Assembly (NCBI GenBank): GCA_015259105.1
Contig: JABZGZ010000024.1
Span: forward strand, 1-16,994
Reading direction: 5' to 3'
DNA length: 16,994 nucleotides
Source: Atopobium sp.
GTDB taxonomy: Bacteria; Actinomycetota; Coriobacteriia; Coriobacteriales; Atopobiaceae
Shown here: positions 5,641 through 13,667 of the stretch, piece by piece
How positions within the stretch are numbered: the stretch's first letter is position 1
Layout of the letters: each line of letters starts with the position of its first letter
Translations under genes and position numbers: made by a program
The notes under the pieces: model-generated
The model's database searches: none
Seen by the model: only the letters and a program-made list of their open reading frames with translations
Told to the model about the DNA's origin: nothing

Positions 5641-8600
5641 ATGGCGGGAGACTGTGTGTTTATCAATAGAGTTGCTGCTCAACTACTGAGCGCACCCGAG
5701 CTAGAGAAGCTGAAGCGAGAGCTTTCGCGTGGATCAGACGCTACACTGTCCCTCTCGCAAAGTGCTCGTCCGCTGATGCTAGCTGTACTTTGGGCGCAAA
5801 ATCCCCGCCCATGCTTGCTGGTTGTCGCGGGCGAGGATGCCGCGGACCGTACAGCGCGCTCACTTGCAGCGTGGCTGGGAAACGACGCTGTGCTGCGTTA
5901 TCCAAACCGCAAGGATCGTCCCTGGTCGGATACCACGCCAGACGACGCCCTTATTGGAGCTAGGTGCCGTGCCATCGCCAAGCTTTCCGCTGGCGAGAAG
6001 ATCATTGTAGTTGCAAGTGCTCACGCGCTGATGCGCAGAGTTCCCCCTGTTGGTTCGGGCTATTTTCTTCCTGCAACGTTTACCGTTGGCGACGACGTCC
6101 CCTTTGAGGACGTGGCCTCGTTGCTCGTCGGCATGGGATATGCCGATACAGGTGAGGTAGATGCTCCTGGCACCTTCCACATTCACGGCGATACGGTTGA
6201 TATCTTCCCAGCTCAAGCTACAAGTCCTGTGCGCATTGAGTTCTTCGGAGACGAGATTGACCGCATCAGACGCATGGTGGCGGCTACCGGACAGACTATC
6301 GGTGCTATTGATGAGGTTACCGTTGCTCCAGCTAGAGAGCTTGCGTTTACCAAAGAGACCATTCGCCGCGCAGAAGAAGCGCTCTACACGCGTGCGCAAG
6401 AAAACTCTGCTCTCGCTGCTGACCTGGAGCTTATTCAGCGCGGAGCTCAGGCTCCTGCACTTGAGCGCTATCTTCCCGTGTTGTACGGAGGCACTGCCAG
6501 CCCGCTTGAGCACATCTCTTCAAAGACGCTGGTAGTTCTTGCGGAGCCACGCTCGCTGTTTGATGATTGCCAGCGCGCCTTTGACGAAATCTCTGCATCC
6601 GCAACAGCATCAAAAGTGAAACTAGATGGTCTGTATACGGACCCCAAGGCTATGGACTTTGGCTCGCAGCAGCGCTTGTCCTTCTCGTCACTTCTACGTA
6701 CGGGAGCTGCGGTAACGTCAGAGCTCTCTGTGGTGCAGCCGTCTATTGCAGGCTCGGACACAAAGCTTTTGGGTCGCGTGAGGCAGCTGATGCAAGACCG
6801 GGATGCTGTGGTATTTGCAGTGCCCGATCGTGCCGCTCGAGAGCACCTCAAGTTGCTTTTCTCGGATGAGTCCATCCCGTTTGAGGAGTCGCTGGGTACG
6901 GCGCTTGAAAACGAACCTGATCAAAACGGTGCTTACGCGCCACTCAAGCGTGGTCGTGTCACGTTTACCGATGCACCTGTTCCCGCCGGAATCATCATTC
7001 CTACAGCTAATCTAGCAGTGCTTTCTGTCTCGGACTTGACGGCCAGAAGCGCGCGCAACAAGAAGCGCTCCAAACGTATTGACCCCACAACGGTGACGTT
7101 CCCGTTTAAGCCGGGCGATTACGTTGTCCACGCAACGCACGGTATTGCGCACTTTACAGCTATTGTGCGTCAAGAAGTTGCAGGTAGAGAGCGTGATTAC
7201 TTCCTGCTTGAGTACGCCAATGACGATAAACTCTATGTGCCTCTGGAGCAGGTTGACCGCATCACGCGTTATGTGGGACCCGACGGCAACAATCCACGTC
7301 TGACCAGGCTTAACACGGCAGATTGGTCGCGCGCTACTAACAAGGCAAGAAAGTCCGCTAAGAAACTGGCGTTTGACCTGGTAGACCTTTACACGCGCCG
7401 CGCTTCGGTGCCGGGTTATGCGTTCTCGTTGGACACTCCCGCCCAGGAGGAGATGGAGTCCAGCTTCCCGTATCAGCTGACGCCGGACCAAGAAAGCGCA
7501 GTTGCAGACATTAAGCTGGACATGGAGGCGCGCAAGCCAATGGACCGCTTGCTTTGCGGCGACGTGGGCTTTGGCAAGACAGAGGTGGCGCTGAGAGCTG
7601 CATTTAAGGCGTGCCAGGATGCTCGTCAGGTCATGATTTTGTGCCCAACTACCATCTTGGCTCAGCAGCACTACGAGACGTTTTTCTCGCGATTTGCTCC
7701 GTTTGATTTGAAGGTAAGCGTGCTTTCGCGTTTTGTTACGCCTGCTCAGCAGAAAAAAGCGCTTGAGGGATTTGCGGACGGAACTGTAGATGTACTGGTA
7801 GGAACTCATAGGTTGCTCTCCGCAGACGTGAATCCGCACGATTTGGGCCTGGTTATTATTGACGAGGAGCAACGCTTTGGCGTGCAGCACAAAGAGCAGC
7901 TCAAAAACATGCGCGAGCAGGTAGACGTGCTAACGCTCTCGGCAACGCCAATTCCGCGCACCATGCAGATGGCCATGAGCGGCGTTCGTGACATGAGCCT
8001 GATTCTGACGCCGCCACCTGGCAGAAAGCCTGTTCAGGTAATGGTGGGCGAGTACAACCCGGATCTTGTTTCCGCAGCTATTAGAAGTGAGTTGGAGCGA
8101 GAAGGACAGGTGTACTACGTGTCCAACCGCGTGACCACTATTGATGAAGCGGTGGCTCGCGTGGAGGAAGCCGCGCCAGAAGCTCGCGTGGGTGTGGCTC
8201 ACGGCCAGATGAGCGCTCGCGAGGTAGAAAACGTCATGCTCGCCTTCCAGGAGCACGAGATTGACGTTTTGGTGGCCACCACCATTATTGAGTCCGGCAT
8301 TGACAACTCGCACACTAATACGCTGATTATCGAGGACTCACAGCGCTTGGGACTGGCTCAGCTGTACCAGCTCAAGGGCCGTGTTGGTCGCGGTAGGCAG
8401 CAGGCGTACGCGTACTTTATGTTCCCGGCGGAGTTGCCGCTGACGGAAGAGGCAACCGAGCGCTTGACGGCAATCAACGAGTTCCAGGACCTGGGCAGTG
8501 GCATGCGTATTGCCATGCGTGACCTGGAGATTAGAGGTGCCGGCTCCCTTATGGGCGCTGAGCAGCACGGAAACCTTTCCAGCGTTGGCTTTGACCTCTT

Positions 8601-9099
8601 TACGCAGATGTTGGGCGAGGCAGTTGCCGAGGCTCGCGGTGAGTCTGCTGAGTTGGAACAGGCTGAGGTAACCATCAATCTACCTGCAGATTTCTATCTT
8701 GATGAGGATTATCTGCCAGAGGTTGACCGACGCGTTTTGGTGTACCGTCGTCTTGCCGCAGCTACAGAGCTTTCCGATGTGGATGCGCTTCAGCAAGATA
8801 CCGAGAATAGCTTTGGCGCCTTGCCGCTTGCGGGTAAGAACTTGTTTGATCGTGCCCGCGTGCGCATTCGTGCGCAGCGTTTGGGCGCAACGTCAGTAAG
8901 CCTGACAAATGGTCGTCTGGTATATCTGGGCGTAGAAATTCCTCGCGAACAAGCCCTCAAGTTGAAGGGTCGCGGTGCTATTGTGTATCCAAAGACGCAT
9001 AAACTGGCGTATCCGTTCCACCGCAATGAAGAACAGCTGATGCCCGCTGCCTTAGGAGTTCTGGAAGAGCTTGGTGGCGACGATGAGGTTGAGGAGTAA
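5641..9099 (+). CDS. mfd: Transcription-repair coupling factor Mfd
   Basis: This 1152-residue SF2 translocase removes RNA polymerase stalled at lesions and recruits UvrA. The N-terminal ~450 residues are the UvrB-like damage-recognition module. FKPGDYVVHATHGIAHF (about 488-504) begins the CarD/RID domain that binds the polymerase beta subunit. The motor has Walker A GDVGFGKTE (640-648), DEEQ (741-744), SATPIPRT (767-774) and QLKGRVGRGRQ (910-920). The C-terminal TRCF domain occupies about the last 150 residues. Start chosen: ATG 5641, which gives the usual family length. The frame stays open to a TTG at 5488 (51 extra residues, unlike the family), and the ribosome site at 5641 is weak, so the exact start is uncertain. 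The final GAGGAG before the stop doubles as ribosome site for the next gene. Confidence 0.96.
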   Translation: MAGDCVFINRVAAQLLSAPELEKLKRELSRGSDATLSLSQSARPLMLAVLWAQNPRPCLLVVAGEDAADRTARSLAAWLGNDAVLRYPNRKDRPWSDTTPDDALIGARCRAIAKLSAGEKIIVVASAHALMRRVPPVGSGYFLPATFTVGDDVPFEDVASLLVGMGYADTGEVDAPGTFHIHGDTVDIFPAQATSPVRIEFFGDEIDRIRRMVAATGQTIGAIDEVTVAPARELAFTKETIRRAEEALYTRAQENSALAADLELIQRGAQAPALERYLPVLYGGTASPLEHISSKTLVVLAEPRSLFDDCQRAFDEISASATASKVKLDGLYTDPKAMDFGSQQRLSFSSLLRTGAAVTSELSVVQPSIAGSDTKLLGRVRQLMQDRDAVVFAVPDRAAREHLKLLFSDESIPFEESLGTALENEPDQNGAYAPLKRGRVTFTDAPVPAGIIIPTANLAVLSVSDLTARSARNKKRSKRIDPTTVTFPFKPGDYVVHATHGIAHFTAIVRQEVAGRERDYFLLEYANDDKLYVPLEQVDRITRYVGPDGNNPRLTRLNTADWSRATNKARKSAKKLAFDLVDLYTRRASVPGYAFSLDTPAQEEMESSFPYQLTPDQESAVADIKLDMEARKPMDRLLCGDVGFGKTEVALRAAFKACQDARQVMILCPTTILAQQHYETFFSRFAPFDLKVSVLSRFVTPAQQKKALEGFADGTVDVLVGTHRLLSADVNPHDLGLVIIDEEQRFGVQHKEQLKNMREQVDVLTLSATPIPRTMQMAMSGVRDMSLILTPPPGRKPVQVMVGEYNPDLVSAAIRSELEREGQVYYVSNRVTTIDEAVARVEEAAPEARVGVAHGQMSAREVENVMLAFQEHEIDVLVATTIIESGIDNSHTNTLIIEDSQRLGLAQLYQLKGRVGRGRQQAYAYFMFPAELPLTEEATERLTAINEFQDLGSGMRIAMRDLEIRGAGSLMGAEQHGNLSSVGFDLFTQMLGEAVAEARGESAELEQAEVTINLPADFYLDEDYLPEVDRRVLVYRRLAAATELSDVDALQQDTENSFGALPLAGKNLFDRARVRIRAQRLGATSVSLTNGRLVYLGVEIPREQALKLKGRGAIVYPKTHKLAYPFHRNEEQLMPAALGVLEELGGDDEVEE

Positions 9100-9101
9100 A
9101 T

Positions 9102-10190
9102 ATGAGCCAAACAGCAGGTCAAACGTCACAGAACGCCGCGGGTGCCACGAACGCTGCGGGAGTCGCGCAGGACGCTGCGAGCGCCACAGGCGCCGTTGAC
9201 ACAATCTTCGCCGCACCACACCTCAGGTGGGGTGTTATTGGCTGCGGAGTTATCGCAAACCAGATGGCAGAGGCTCTGGCTTCGGTCGGAAGAACCATCG
9301 ACGGCGTAGCCAACAGGACACAGGAAAAGGCCGTCGCATTTGCACAAAAACACCACGTCAAGCGTGTGTATGACAGCATCGACGATCTTCTCGCCAGCGA
9401 CGAGATTGACGCGGTGTATCTGACCACGCCTCACAATACGCACATCATCTACCTGCGCAAAGCGCTTCAGGCGGGCAAGCACGTTCTGTGCGAGAAGTCC
9501 ATTACGCTCAACTCCGCTGAGCTGCTTGAGGCCGAAGAACTTGCACATCAAAACGGCGTTCAGCTGATGGATGCCTGCACTATTTTGCACATGCCGCTCT
9601 ACAAAGCGCTGGTTAGCCGCGTGGAGGCGGGCGAGTTTGGCCCAGTCAACCTGATTCAGGAGAATTTTGGCAGCTACAAAGAGTTTGACATGGAGAATCG
9701 CTTCTTCAATCCCAAACTTGCGGGCGGAGCCCTGTTGGACATTGGCGTCTATTCGCTGACACTAGCTCGTCTTTTCTTGAAGAGCCAGCCTCATGACGTG
9801 CTCTCCATGATGAATCCGGCCCCTACCGGTGTTGATCAGACGGACGGCATTTTGCTCAGAAACGCCGAGGGTCAGATGGTTGTTCTGGCGTTGACGCTTC
9901 ATTCCAAGCAGCCAAAACGAGCTATGATTTCCGCTGATAAAGCCTTCATTGAGATTATGGAGTATCCACGCGCCGACGTTGCCACAATTACGTGGACTGA
10001 CGACGGCAAACAGGAGAAAGTCCAGGTAGGTCGCACGGCTAATACGCTGGCATACGTACTGGCAGACCTGGAAGCTGCTGTTGCAGGAGACGCTTCTGCT
10101 CAGGCGCAGCTTGAGGTCTCAAAGGACGTTATGGAACTCATGACCGGCCTGCGCAACGACTGGAATTTCCTGTACCCTGAGGAGCAATAA
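9102..10190 (+). CDS. Gfo/Idh/MocA family NAD(P)-dependent oxidoreductase
   Basis: This is a 362-residue dehydrogenase of the glucose-fructose oxidoreductase/inositol dehydrogenase family; the substrate (a sugar, polyol or similar) is not deducible. The Rossmann nucleotide motif is GVIGCGVIA (44-52). The lysine of the EKP-type motif is K132 (here EKS, 131-133). GGALLDIGVY (208-217) is the conserved catalytic-domain motif. Residues 1-38 are an Ala/Gln/Gly/Thr-rich extension ahead of the fold, made of repeated NAAG/AAS-like pieces. It starts 2 bp after the mfd stop and uses the GAGGAG (9091-9096) inside mfd, so the two are translationally linked. Confidence 0.92.
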   Translation: MSQTAGQTSQNAAGATNAAGVAQDAASATGAVDTIFAAPHLRWGVIGCGVIANQMAEALASVGRTIDGVANRTQEKAVAFAQKHHVKRVYDSIDDLLASDEIDAVYLTTPHNTHIIYLRKALQAGKHVLCEKSITLNSAELLEAEELAHQNGVQLMDACTILHMPLYKALVSRVEAGEFGPVNLIQENFGSYKEFDMENRFFNPKLAGGALLDIGVYSLTLARLFLKSQPHDVLSMMNPAPTGVDQTDGILLRNAEGQMVVLALTLHSKQPKRAMISADKAFIEIMEYPRADVATITWTDDGKQEKVQVGRTANTLAYVLADLEAAVAGDASAQAQLEVSKDVMELMTGLRNDWNFLYPEEQ

Positions 10191-10195
10191 ATTAC

Positions 10196-11131
10196 ATGAC
10201 ATCTGACGAGAAGATCGCCCAGCTAGCAGCCGCAGTTGACGAAGAAACAAAGGCTCGTCCTGGAGCGCCGCAGACGCATCCGGAGTTCGACCGTCTGATC
10301 AGAACTATCTGGCGACTTCGTCAGGAGGACGGCTGCCCTTGGGACAAGGAGCAGACGCACCAGTCCATCTCAAAGAACATGATTGAGGAGGCCTACGAGG
10401 CGGTTGAGGCTATTGCTGAGGGCTCTCCCGAGCACCTTGAGGAAGAGCTTGGCGACGTGCTTGAACAGGTAGTTCTTCACTCGCAGATTGAGGCGGACAG
10501 CGGTGCCAGCGCGGGCAGTGGGGTGCGCGACCGCGCAGCGGGTACGGCTGACACGTGCGACCGCGCAGCGGGCTTCGACATTGACGACGTATGTCGAGCG
10601 CTCAACCAGAAGCTGGTACGCAGGCATCCGCACGTATTTGGTCCAGAAGCGGGTTCTACGTCGTCGGCTGCGGCCGTCTTGGACGTGTGGGAGAGCGTCA
10701 AGGCTGAGGAACGCGCCAGTGCAGAAGATACCGTGCACACCGAGGGTCTTCTCGACTCGGTTCCACAGTCTCTACCTGCGCTCATGCAAGCCCAGAAGAT
10801 CTCAAAGCGCGCCGCAAAGATGGGCTTTGAGTGGGCGTCTGTCGCTGACGTGTGGGACAAGGTTGCCGAGGAGCGTGCGGAGTTTGACGCTGAAGCCCCA
10901 GGCACGCAGCAGAAAACGGACGAGTTTGGCGACATTTTGTTTGCGCTGATAAACGTTGCTCGTTGGGAAGGCGTTGACGCGGAAGAGGCGCTGATGAGCG
11001 CCTGTAGGAAGTTCCGCTCTCGCTGGTCGTATATGGAGAAAGCCGCTGCTAAAAGAGGCTTTTCTCTTGACGAGAAACCCGAGCTTCAAGAAGATTTGTG
11101 GCAAGAAGCTAAGCGTCATCTTGATGCGTAG
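10196..11131 (+). CDS. mazG: Nucleoside triphosphate pyrophosphohydrolase MazG
   Basis: This is a 311-residue tandem-domain MazG that hydrolyses (d)NTPs to NMP and PPi, a house-cleaning enzyme. Domain 1 has GCPWDKEQTH (46-55), EEAYEAVEA (64-72) and EEELGDVLEQ (82-91), with Glu/Asp residues for Mg2+. Domain 2 has KMGFEW (208-213), EERAEF (225-230) and DEFGDILFALINVARW (242-257). It is about 45 residues longer than the common form. Residues ~100-128 form an insertion between the domain-1 helices, containing a duplicated RDRAAG/CDRAAG element. At DNA level ACCGCGCAGCGGG is repeated exactly. It lies 5 bp after the Gfo/Idh gene and is likely in the mfd operon. A 13-bp tandem array begins right at the stop codon. 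Confidence 0.95.
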   Translation: MTSDEKIAQLAAAVDEETKARPGAPQTHPEFDRLIRTIWRLRQEDGCPWDKEQTHQSISKNMIEEAYEAVEAIAEGSPEHLEEELGDVLEQVVLHSQIEADSGASAGSGVRDRAAGTADTCDRAAGFDIDDVCRALNQKLVRRHPHVFGPEAGSTSSAAAVLDVWESVKAEERASAEDTVHTEGLLDSVPQSLPALMQAQKISKRAAKMGFEWASVADVWDKVAEERAEFDAEAPGTQQKTDEFGDILFALINVARWEGVDAEEALMSACRKFRSRWSYMEKAAAKRGFSLDEKPELQEDLWQEAKRHLDA

Positions 11132-11222
11132 ATGAGCTGCGTAAATGACTTGCGCAAATGAGCTGCATAGATGAACTGCATCAATGAGCTGCACAAATAA
11201 GCTGCACCAACAACGTTGCAGG
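11132..11222. repeat. 13-bp tandem array (6-7 units) starting at the mazG stop codon
   Basis: Units of the form ATGAGCTGCRNAA occupy 11132-11144, 11145-11157, 11158-11170, 11171-11183, 11184-11196 and 11197-11209. A decayed unit follows at 11210-11222. GATGCGTAG, including the stop codon of mazG, resembles the second half of a unit. The spacer is dense in stop codons. No other gene is seen in 11132-11361. Confidence 0.88.
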
Positions 11223-11282
11223 GCATATGAGTTGTCGCAAAGCTGATAACTTCTATTCGCTGAAACGATGAAATTCCAAACT

Positions 11283-11307
11283 GAGGCAGGGCTAGCGGCG
11301 CTGCCTC
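11283..11307. other. Hairpin between the mazG repeats and the FtsB-like gene
   Basis: GAGGCAG (11283-11289) and CTGCCTC (11301-11307) pair perfectly around an 11-nt loop. No T-run follows on the plus strand, so it is not a clear terminator. CATAAT at 11311-11316, a possible -10 box for the following operon, lies right behind it. Confidence 0.45.
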
Positions 11308-11361
11308 TGCCATAATAAAGATGTTGCAATTTGTTGCGACGCATCACCAAACAAACCAGAA

Positions 11362-12324
11362 ATGAGATCCGTGATGAGTCAAGACACCACTAAAAAGAGT
11401 GGTACAAAAAGAAAAACAACGCCCACCAAGCGTTCCGTCGAGCCTCTTAAAGAGACTGGCGCGGAGCACGCCTCTGGTGCTCTCAAAATATTTTCATCTA
11501 AAAAGGCCGAGAAACCCCAGGTAGATAAGAAGTCTCAATCTGACTCAAAGGCTGTTGAGTCTGAAAAGCCTGCGACGGCTTCAAAAGACGCTTCTTCCCA
11601 GAAGAGTTCCAAAGACACAAAGTCTAAAAGAACCGCTCCTGTTCAGAAGATCGATAGGACTCAGAGGCCAGACCGTGCCCAGAGGTCCGAGCGCGGACAG
11701 AGGCCTGAGCGAGGTCAGAGTTCCGAGCGCGACCAGAAGACTGAAAGAACCAATAAACCGCAGTTCAGCGTATCTTCTCTAGTAGAGCTTAAGGATAACG
11801 CGCTTGATTTTGCACGTAATCATACCAAGCTTGTTGTGTTTCTCGGCGTTGTAGTCTTCCTGCTTGTGGGTCTGTATCCGCCAATTCGTGGCTACTACCA
11901 CGCTGTTCGCGAGCATGACGAGCTGCTGCTTAATCAGCAGAAGCTTGAGGAAGATCAAAAACGTCTTGAGTCCGAGGTTCAGGGCCTGCAGACAAAAGAG
12001 GGCATCATAGATGAGGCTCATAAGCAGGGTTTGGTTTCTGGCAACGAGGAATCTGCTCGAGTAGAGGGCCTTGATAAGAAGAAGGACGAGAATACCGTTC
12101 AGCATCCTGACTATCCGTGGTACATCAAGGTGGGGGACTTTGTTTTTGGTTTTACACCAGGCGATTCCGGCAATACTGAGGCTCCTAAGAGCGCAAACTC
12201 TGACGATTCTACCTCTGCACCAGCTCCTGGAGAGTCTCACGATCAGAAGAACTCCGGAGAAGGTGGCTCTTCTGAGGGATCCGGCGCCGATAACTCAAAG
12301 TCTGACAGTGGGAACTCACACTAA
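11362..12324 (+). CDS. FtsB/DivIC-like septum formation protein with long disordered tails
   Basis: This 320-residue single-pass membrane protein has a transmembrane segment at ~156-174 (KLVVFLGVVVFLLVGLYPP), followed by a coiled coil at ~178-215 (HDELLLNQQKLEEDQKRLESEVQ) and a short globular stretch ending in YPWYIKVGDFVFGF (251-264). That is the FtsB/DivIC layout, a divisome partner of FtsQ/FtsL types. The cytoplasmic N-terminal ~150 residues are Lys/Ser/Glu-rich and disordered. They contain five hexads of the form R-x-Q-x-x-D/E at 99-128, encoded by an 18-bp imperfect repeat (about 11656-11745). The C-terminal ~55 residues are Ser/Gly/Asp-rich. The start could be ATG 11362 or ATG 11374. 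Its location just before ppx matches the actinobacterial ftsB-ppx neighbourhood. Confidence 0.82.
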   Translation: MRSVMSQDTTKKSGTKRKTTPTKRSVEPLKETGAEHASGALKIFSSKKAEKPQVDKKSQSDSKAVESEKPATASKDASSQKSSKDTKSKRTAPVQKIDRTQRPDRAQRSERGQRPERGQSSERDQKTERTNKPQFSVSSLVELKDNALDFARNHTKLVVFLGVVVFLLVGLYPPIRGYYHAVREHDELLLNQQKLEEDQKRLESEVQGLQTKEGIIDEAHKQGLVSGNEESARVEGLDKKKDENTVQHPDYPWYIKVGDFVFGFTPGDSGNTEAPKSANSDDSTSAPAPGESHDQKNSGEGGSSEGSGADNSKSDSGNSH

Positions 12325-13340
12325 TGCTTCTATCTGCAATTGATATTGGAACCGTGACCGCTCGACTTGCGCTTGCGCAGGTAGAGGACGGTCGCGTTAT
12401 TCGCATGGCCAAATACACCGAGATTGTTAACTTGGGCGAGGGAGTTGATACGGCAAAGCGCCTGCTACCTGAGGCAATTCATCGTTGCGTTGGTTGCGTT
12501 TCTTCCTATGTTGATCATGCGAGAAAAGAGGGCGCTGAGGCTGTTGTATGCACGCTCACAAGCGCCGCTCGCGATGCAGAAAATGCTCCTGACCTGGGAA
12601 TGGGTCTAGCCTCACTGGGACTTGAACCCATGATTATTCCGGGTGAAATTGAGGGTGCGCTCACATTTCTGGGTGTCTCTCATGATTTTGAGAACCACCG
12701 CATTCTTGTTGCCGACAGCGGTGGCGGCTCAACTGAGCTGGTCGTTGGCACGCTAGCTGGCCAGCAGCTTGGCGGCCAAGCCGCAGGTCAGCAGCTCGAC
12801 ATCAACTTTGTCGAATCCGTTGACCTTGGTTGCAGGCGCCTGACCGAGCGATTTAACCTGTCATCGGATCACCCTTCAGCTGAGGACATTGATGGAGCTC
12901 ACCAAATGGCAGCTCAGATGATGTCTGAGGCTATCGGACGAGCTCAGCAGCAGTGTGCAGCGCCAGAGCTTTTGGTTGGCGTCGGCGGAACCGCAACCAG
13001 CCTCATTGCCATCAGGGATCACCTTGACCCGTACGACCCGTCAAAAGTGCACCTCAACCACATCTCGATCGATGAAGTGTCGCAGATAGAGGGTCTTCTC
13101 GCCAGCAAAACGTTAAAGGAGCGAGAAGACATAACGGGATTGCAGGCAAAGCGCGCGCCCGTCATGCTTGCGGGCACTATTTTGCTTGCAGAATTGATGA
13201 AGAATTCGGGCTTCAAACACCTGGTAGTAAGCGAGAGTGACCTGCTCTTTGGCCTGGTGATAACTGCGGCTGCCGTTCACCAGGGAAAGCAGTCGCCTGT
13301 GATTTGGAAGCCAATTTTGCGCCCGCTGGATAAAAAGTAG
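12324..13340 (+). CDS. ppx: Ppx/GppA family exopolyphosphatase
   Basis: This 338-residue ASKHA-fold phosphatase degrades polyphosphate and/or pppGpp. Motifs are AIDIGTVTARL (5-15, phosphate loop 1), TSAARDAEN (79-87), PGEIEGALTFLGV (106-118, with the catalytic Glu region), DSGGGSTEL (131-139, phosphate loop 2) and GVGGTATSL (219-227). It is the short, two-domain form without the C-terminal HD part. Residues ~145-160 hold a small insertion with AGQQL twice. The start codon overlaps the previous stop (TAATG), so the gene is translationally coupled to the FtsB-like gene. Confidence 0.95.
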   Translation: MLLSAIDIGTVTARLALAQVEDGRVIRMAKYTEIVNLGEGVDTAKRLLPEAIHRCVGCVSSYVDHARKEGAEAVVCTLTSAARDAENAPDLGMGLASLGLEPMIIPGEIEGALTFLGVSHDFENHRILVADSGGGSTELVVGTLAGQQLGGQAAGQQLDINFVESVDLGCRRLTERFNLSSDHPSAEDIDGAHQMAAQMMSEAIGRAQQQCAAPELLVGVGGTATSLIAIRDHLDPYDPSKVHLNHISIDEVSQIEGLLASKTLKEREDITGLQAKRAPVMLAGTILLAELMKNSGFKHLVVSESDLLFGLVITAAAVHQGKQSPVIWKPILRPLDKK

Positions 13341-13349
13341 TGGCATAAT
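13341..13349 (+). promoter_or_regulatory. Extended -10 promoter of tRNA-Leu
   Basis: TGGCATAAT matches the extended -10 consensus TGnTATAAT at all but one fixed position. It would start transcription near 13356, about 8 nt before the tRNA. No good -35 is visible, as expected for extended -10 promoters. Confidence 0.5.
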
Positions 13350-13363
13350 AGCTAGACATATCC

Positions 13364-13448
13364 GGGGGCGTGGCGGAATTGGCAGACGCAGGGGACTTAA
13401 AATCCCTCGACTTCGGTCTTGCGGGTTCGAGTCCCGCCGCCCCTACCA
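13364..13448 (+). tRNA. tRNA-Leu (anticodon TAA)
   Basis: This is an 85-nt class II tRNA with encoded CCA. The acceptor GGGGGCG (13364-13370) pairs with CGCCCCT (13438-13444), with the first pair G-U. The anticodon loop CTTAAAA gives anticodon TAA. There is a long variable arm (CTCGACTTCGGTCTT region). The T arm is GCGGG-TTCGAGT-CCCGC. A T-run follows the CCA directly. The AT-rich accessory island starts immediately downstream, making this tRNA a likely integration site. Confidence 0.97.
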
Positions 13449-13482
13449 CTTTTTTTGCAGAATAAATAGCGTTTTAGCTGCG

Positions 13483-13497
13483 TATTTTCAGAAAATA
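13483..13497. repeat. 15-bp AT-rich palindrome behind tRNA-Leu
   Basis: TATTTTC-A-GAAAATA is a perfect 7-1-7 inverted repeat in the gap between tRNA-Leu and the repressor gene. The function is unknown; it could be a protein-binding site of the island. Confidence 0.5.
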
Positions 13498-13574
13498 TTT
13501 AAGTATTGGGCGTTATTAAGTGTGAAGAGTGTATAGCTCTTGACCTGGTAAAACTTAACTCGTCATTTTGCTCA

Positions 13575-13593
13575 GGGGACAAAAATGGGACAA
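13575..13593. repeat. Paired GGGACAA direct repeats, possible integrase arm sites
   Basis: GGGACAAAAATGGGACAA contains GGGACAA twice, 11 bp apart, about 130 bp downstream of the tRNA-Leu 3' end. Short direct repeats of this kind near a tRNA are what tyrosine-integrase arm-type sites look like, but no integrase gene is in the window, so this is only suggestive. Confidence 0.3.
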
Positions 13594-13600
13594 CATTTAG

Positions 13601-13638
13601 TTTGATATATAAAAGTTCTATCAAATAAAGTTTATAAT
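13601..13638 (+). promoter_or_regulatory. Operator-like palindrome and -10 box of the repressor gene
   Basis: TTTGATA (13601-13607) and TATCAAA (13619-13625) are exact inverted copies 11 bp apart. TATAAT follows at 13633-13638, and the gene starts 30 bp later. The palindrome covers the -35 region, which itself has no good -35 hexamer. This is the position expected for autoregulation by the encoded repressor. Confidence 0.6.
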
Positions 13639-13667
13639 GCAGAAATATAGTAAGAAAGGTGGTTATT

